Shown here: positions 6,108 to 6,493 of the stretch, one piece after another
Position numbering within the stretch: position 1 is the first letter of the stretch
How the letters are laid out: each line of letters opens with the position of its first letter
Assembly (NCBI GenBank): GCA_938040915.1
Contig: CALHZE010000220.1
Location: 1-6,493, forward strand
Source of the DNA: an uncultured Bacteroidia bacterium
Lineage (GTDB): Bacteria > Bacteroidota > Bacteroidia > Bacteroidales > CAJPTX01
Length of the DNA stretch: 6,493 nucleotides
Direction of reading: 5' to 3'
Program-made: the position numbers and the translations under genes
The notes under the pieces: model-generated
Told to the model about the DNA's origin: nothing
The model's database searches: none
What the model saw: the letters and a program-made list of their open reading frames with translations, nothing else

Positions 6108-6493
6108 CTAGTACTTAACCACCTTTACACTCTTTTGCGCAGTATTTACTCCGTAAAAACGCACAAAATAGATACCCGCAGGTAGTTCCGAGGTTTCGAC
6201 GATGACCTCAGCCCCTTCCAACACTCCTGAGCGTATCGCAACACCCGATAGCGAGAGCAACTCATAGTGTGCCGCAACCCCCTCGGGGTTTGCTATCCGC
6301 AACTGGGAGGTGAAGGGGTTAGGAGCAAGCGTTACGCTAGAAAGGAGCGCATCCTCGACTGCTTGCGGAGGCTTCGGGTTGTCTGGGGTAGTGGACGCTT
6401 TTACTGTCACTACACACGTTGCCGTCTTGTCTCCATCTACGGTCGTTACCGTAATGGTCGCCGTGCCTGCGCCCACGGGTGTGACCTTGCCAT
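6108..6493 (-). CDS. T9SS-secreted protein, C-terminal end (Ig-like domain plus sorting domain), partial
   Basis: Only the last 127 or so codons are present; the start lies beyond the right edge, and the in-frame GTG at 6476 is not a real start because the domain continues through it. The first visible residues (GKVTPVGAGTATITV, then DGDKTATCVVTV) are the C-terminal half of a group 2 bacterial Ig-like (Big_2) domain. After a Thr/Pro/Asp/Lys linker comes a type IX secretion C-terminal sorting domain: SSVTLAPNPF, then a YELLSLSG strand, ELPAGIYFVRF and a final KSVKVVKY. In this family the domain directs export across the outer membrane and is normally cleaved, often with attachment of the protein to surface lipopolysaccharide. 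The function of the full protein (adhesin, protease or other) cannot be told from this fragment. The gene ends in TAG followed by a strong terminator. Confidence 0.9.
   Translation of the reverse strand, partial: GKVTPVGAGTATITVTTVDGDKTATCVVTVKASTTPDNPKPPQAVEDALLSSVTLAPNPFTSQLRIANPEGVAAHYELLSLSGVAIRSGVLEGAEVIVETSELPAGIYFVRFYGVNTAQKSVKVVKY

Overview
The window looks like chromosomal DNA of a member of the Bacteroidota that has a type IX secretion system (T9SS), plausibly Porphyromonas-like. The best evidence is the right-hand gene, whose C-terminus is a textbook T9SS sorting domain. The large outer-membrane metalloprotease/propeller/barrel protein beside it is also a type common in this phylum. 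GC is fairly high overall, with AT-richer patches. No RNA genes, CRISPR array, transposase or integrase gene were seen.

Layout: positions 1-404 hold no convincing gene. They contain palindromic repeats, two recognisable copies of one dispersed element in opposite orientations, and a four-copy 11-bp tandem repeat. Positions 465-3052 (+) carry what was once a single type IIG restriction-modification gene: an N-terminal PD-(D/E)xK-like nuclease, then a gamma-class N6-adenine DNA methyltransferase, then a target-recognition domain. It is now in two reading frames. Positions 3081-5993 (-) encode an outer-membrane protein with an HExxH zinc-protease-like domain, a beta-propeller-like middle and a C-terminal barrel; it converges on the restriction gene with only 28 bp between them. 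Positions 6108-6493 (-) are the 3' end of a T9SS-secreted protein with a bacterial Ig-like domain. A strong intrinsic terminator separates it from the gene downstream.

The most interesting point is that the restriction gene has been invaded by two different palindromic elements, each with relatives in the block just upstream. One (about 587-642) is in frame and adds about 19 residues between the presumed nuclease catalytic Asp and Glu-x-Lys. The other (about 942-1018) lies exactly where the frame changes. It matches 127-167 in inverted orientation over 41 bp with 3 mismatches, and its inferred length of 77 nt accounts for the frame change without any other indel. The nuclease frame then ends in a TAATG stop/start overlap with an ATG in the methyltransferase frame. 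The locus may therefore be a dead gene, or a nuclease and a methyltransferase made as separate, translationally coupled polypeptides. This resembles the palindromic elements known inside Rickettsia genes, here acting on a restriction enzyme.
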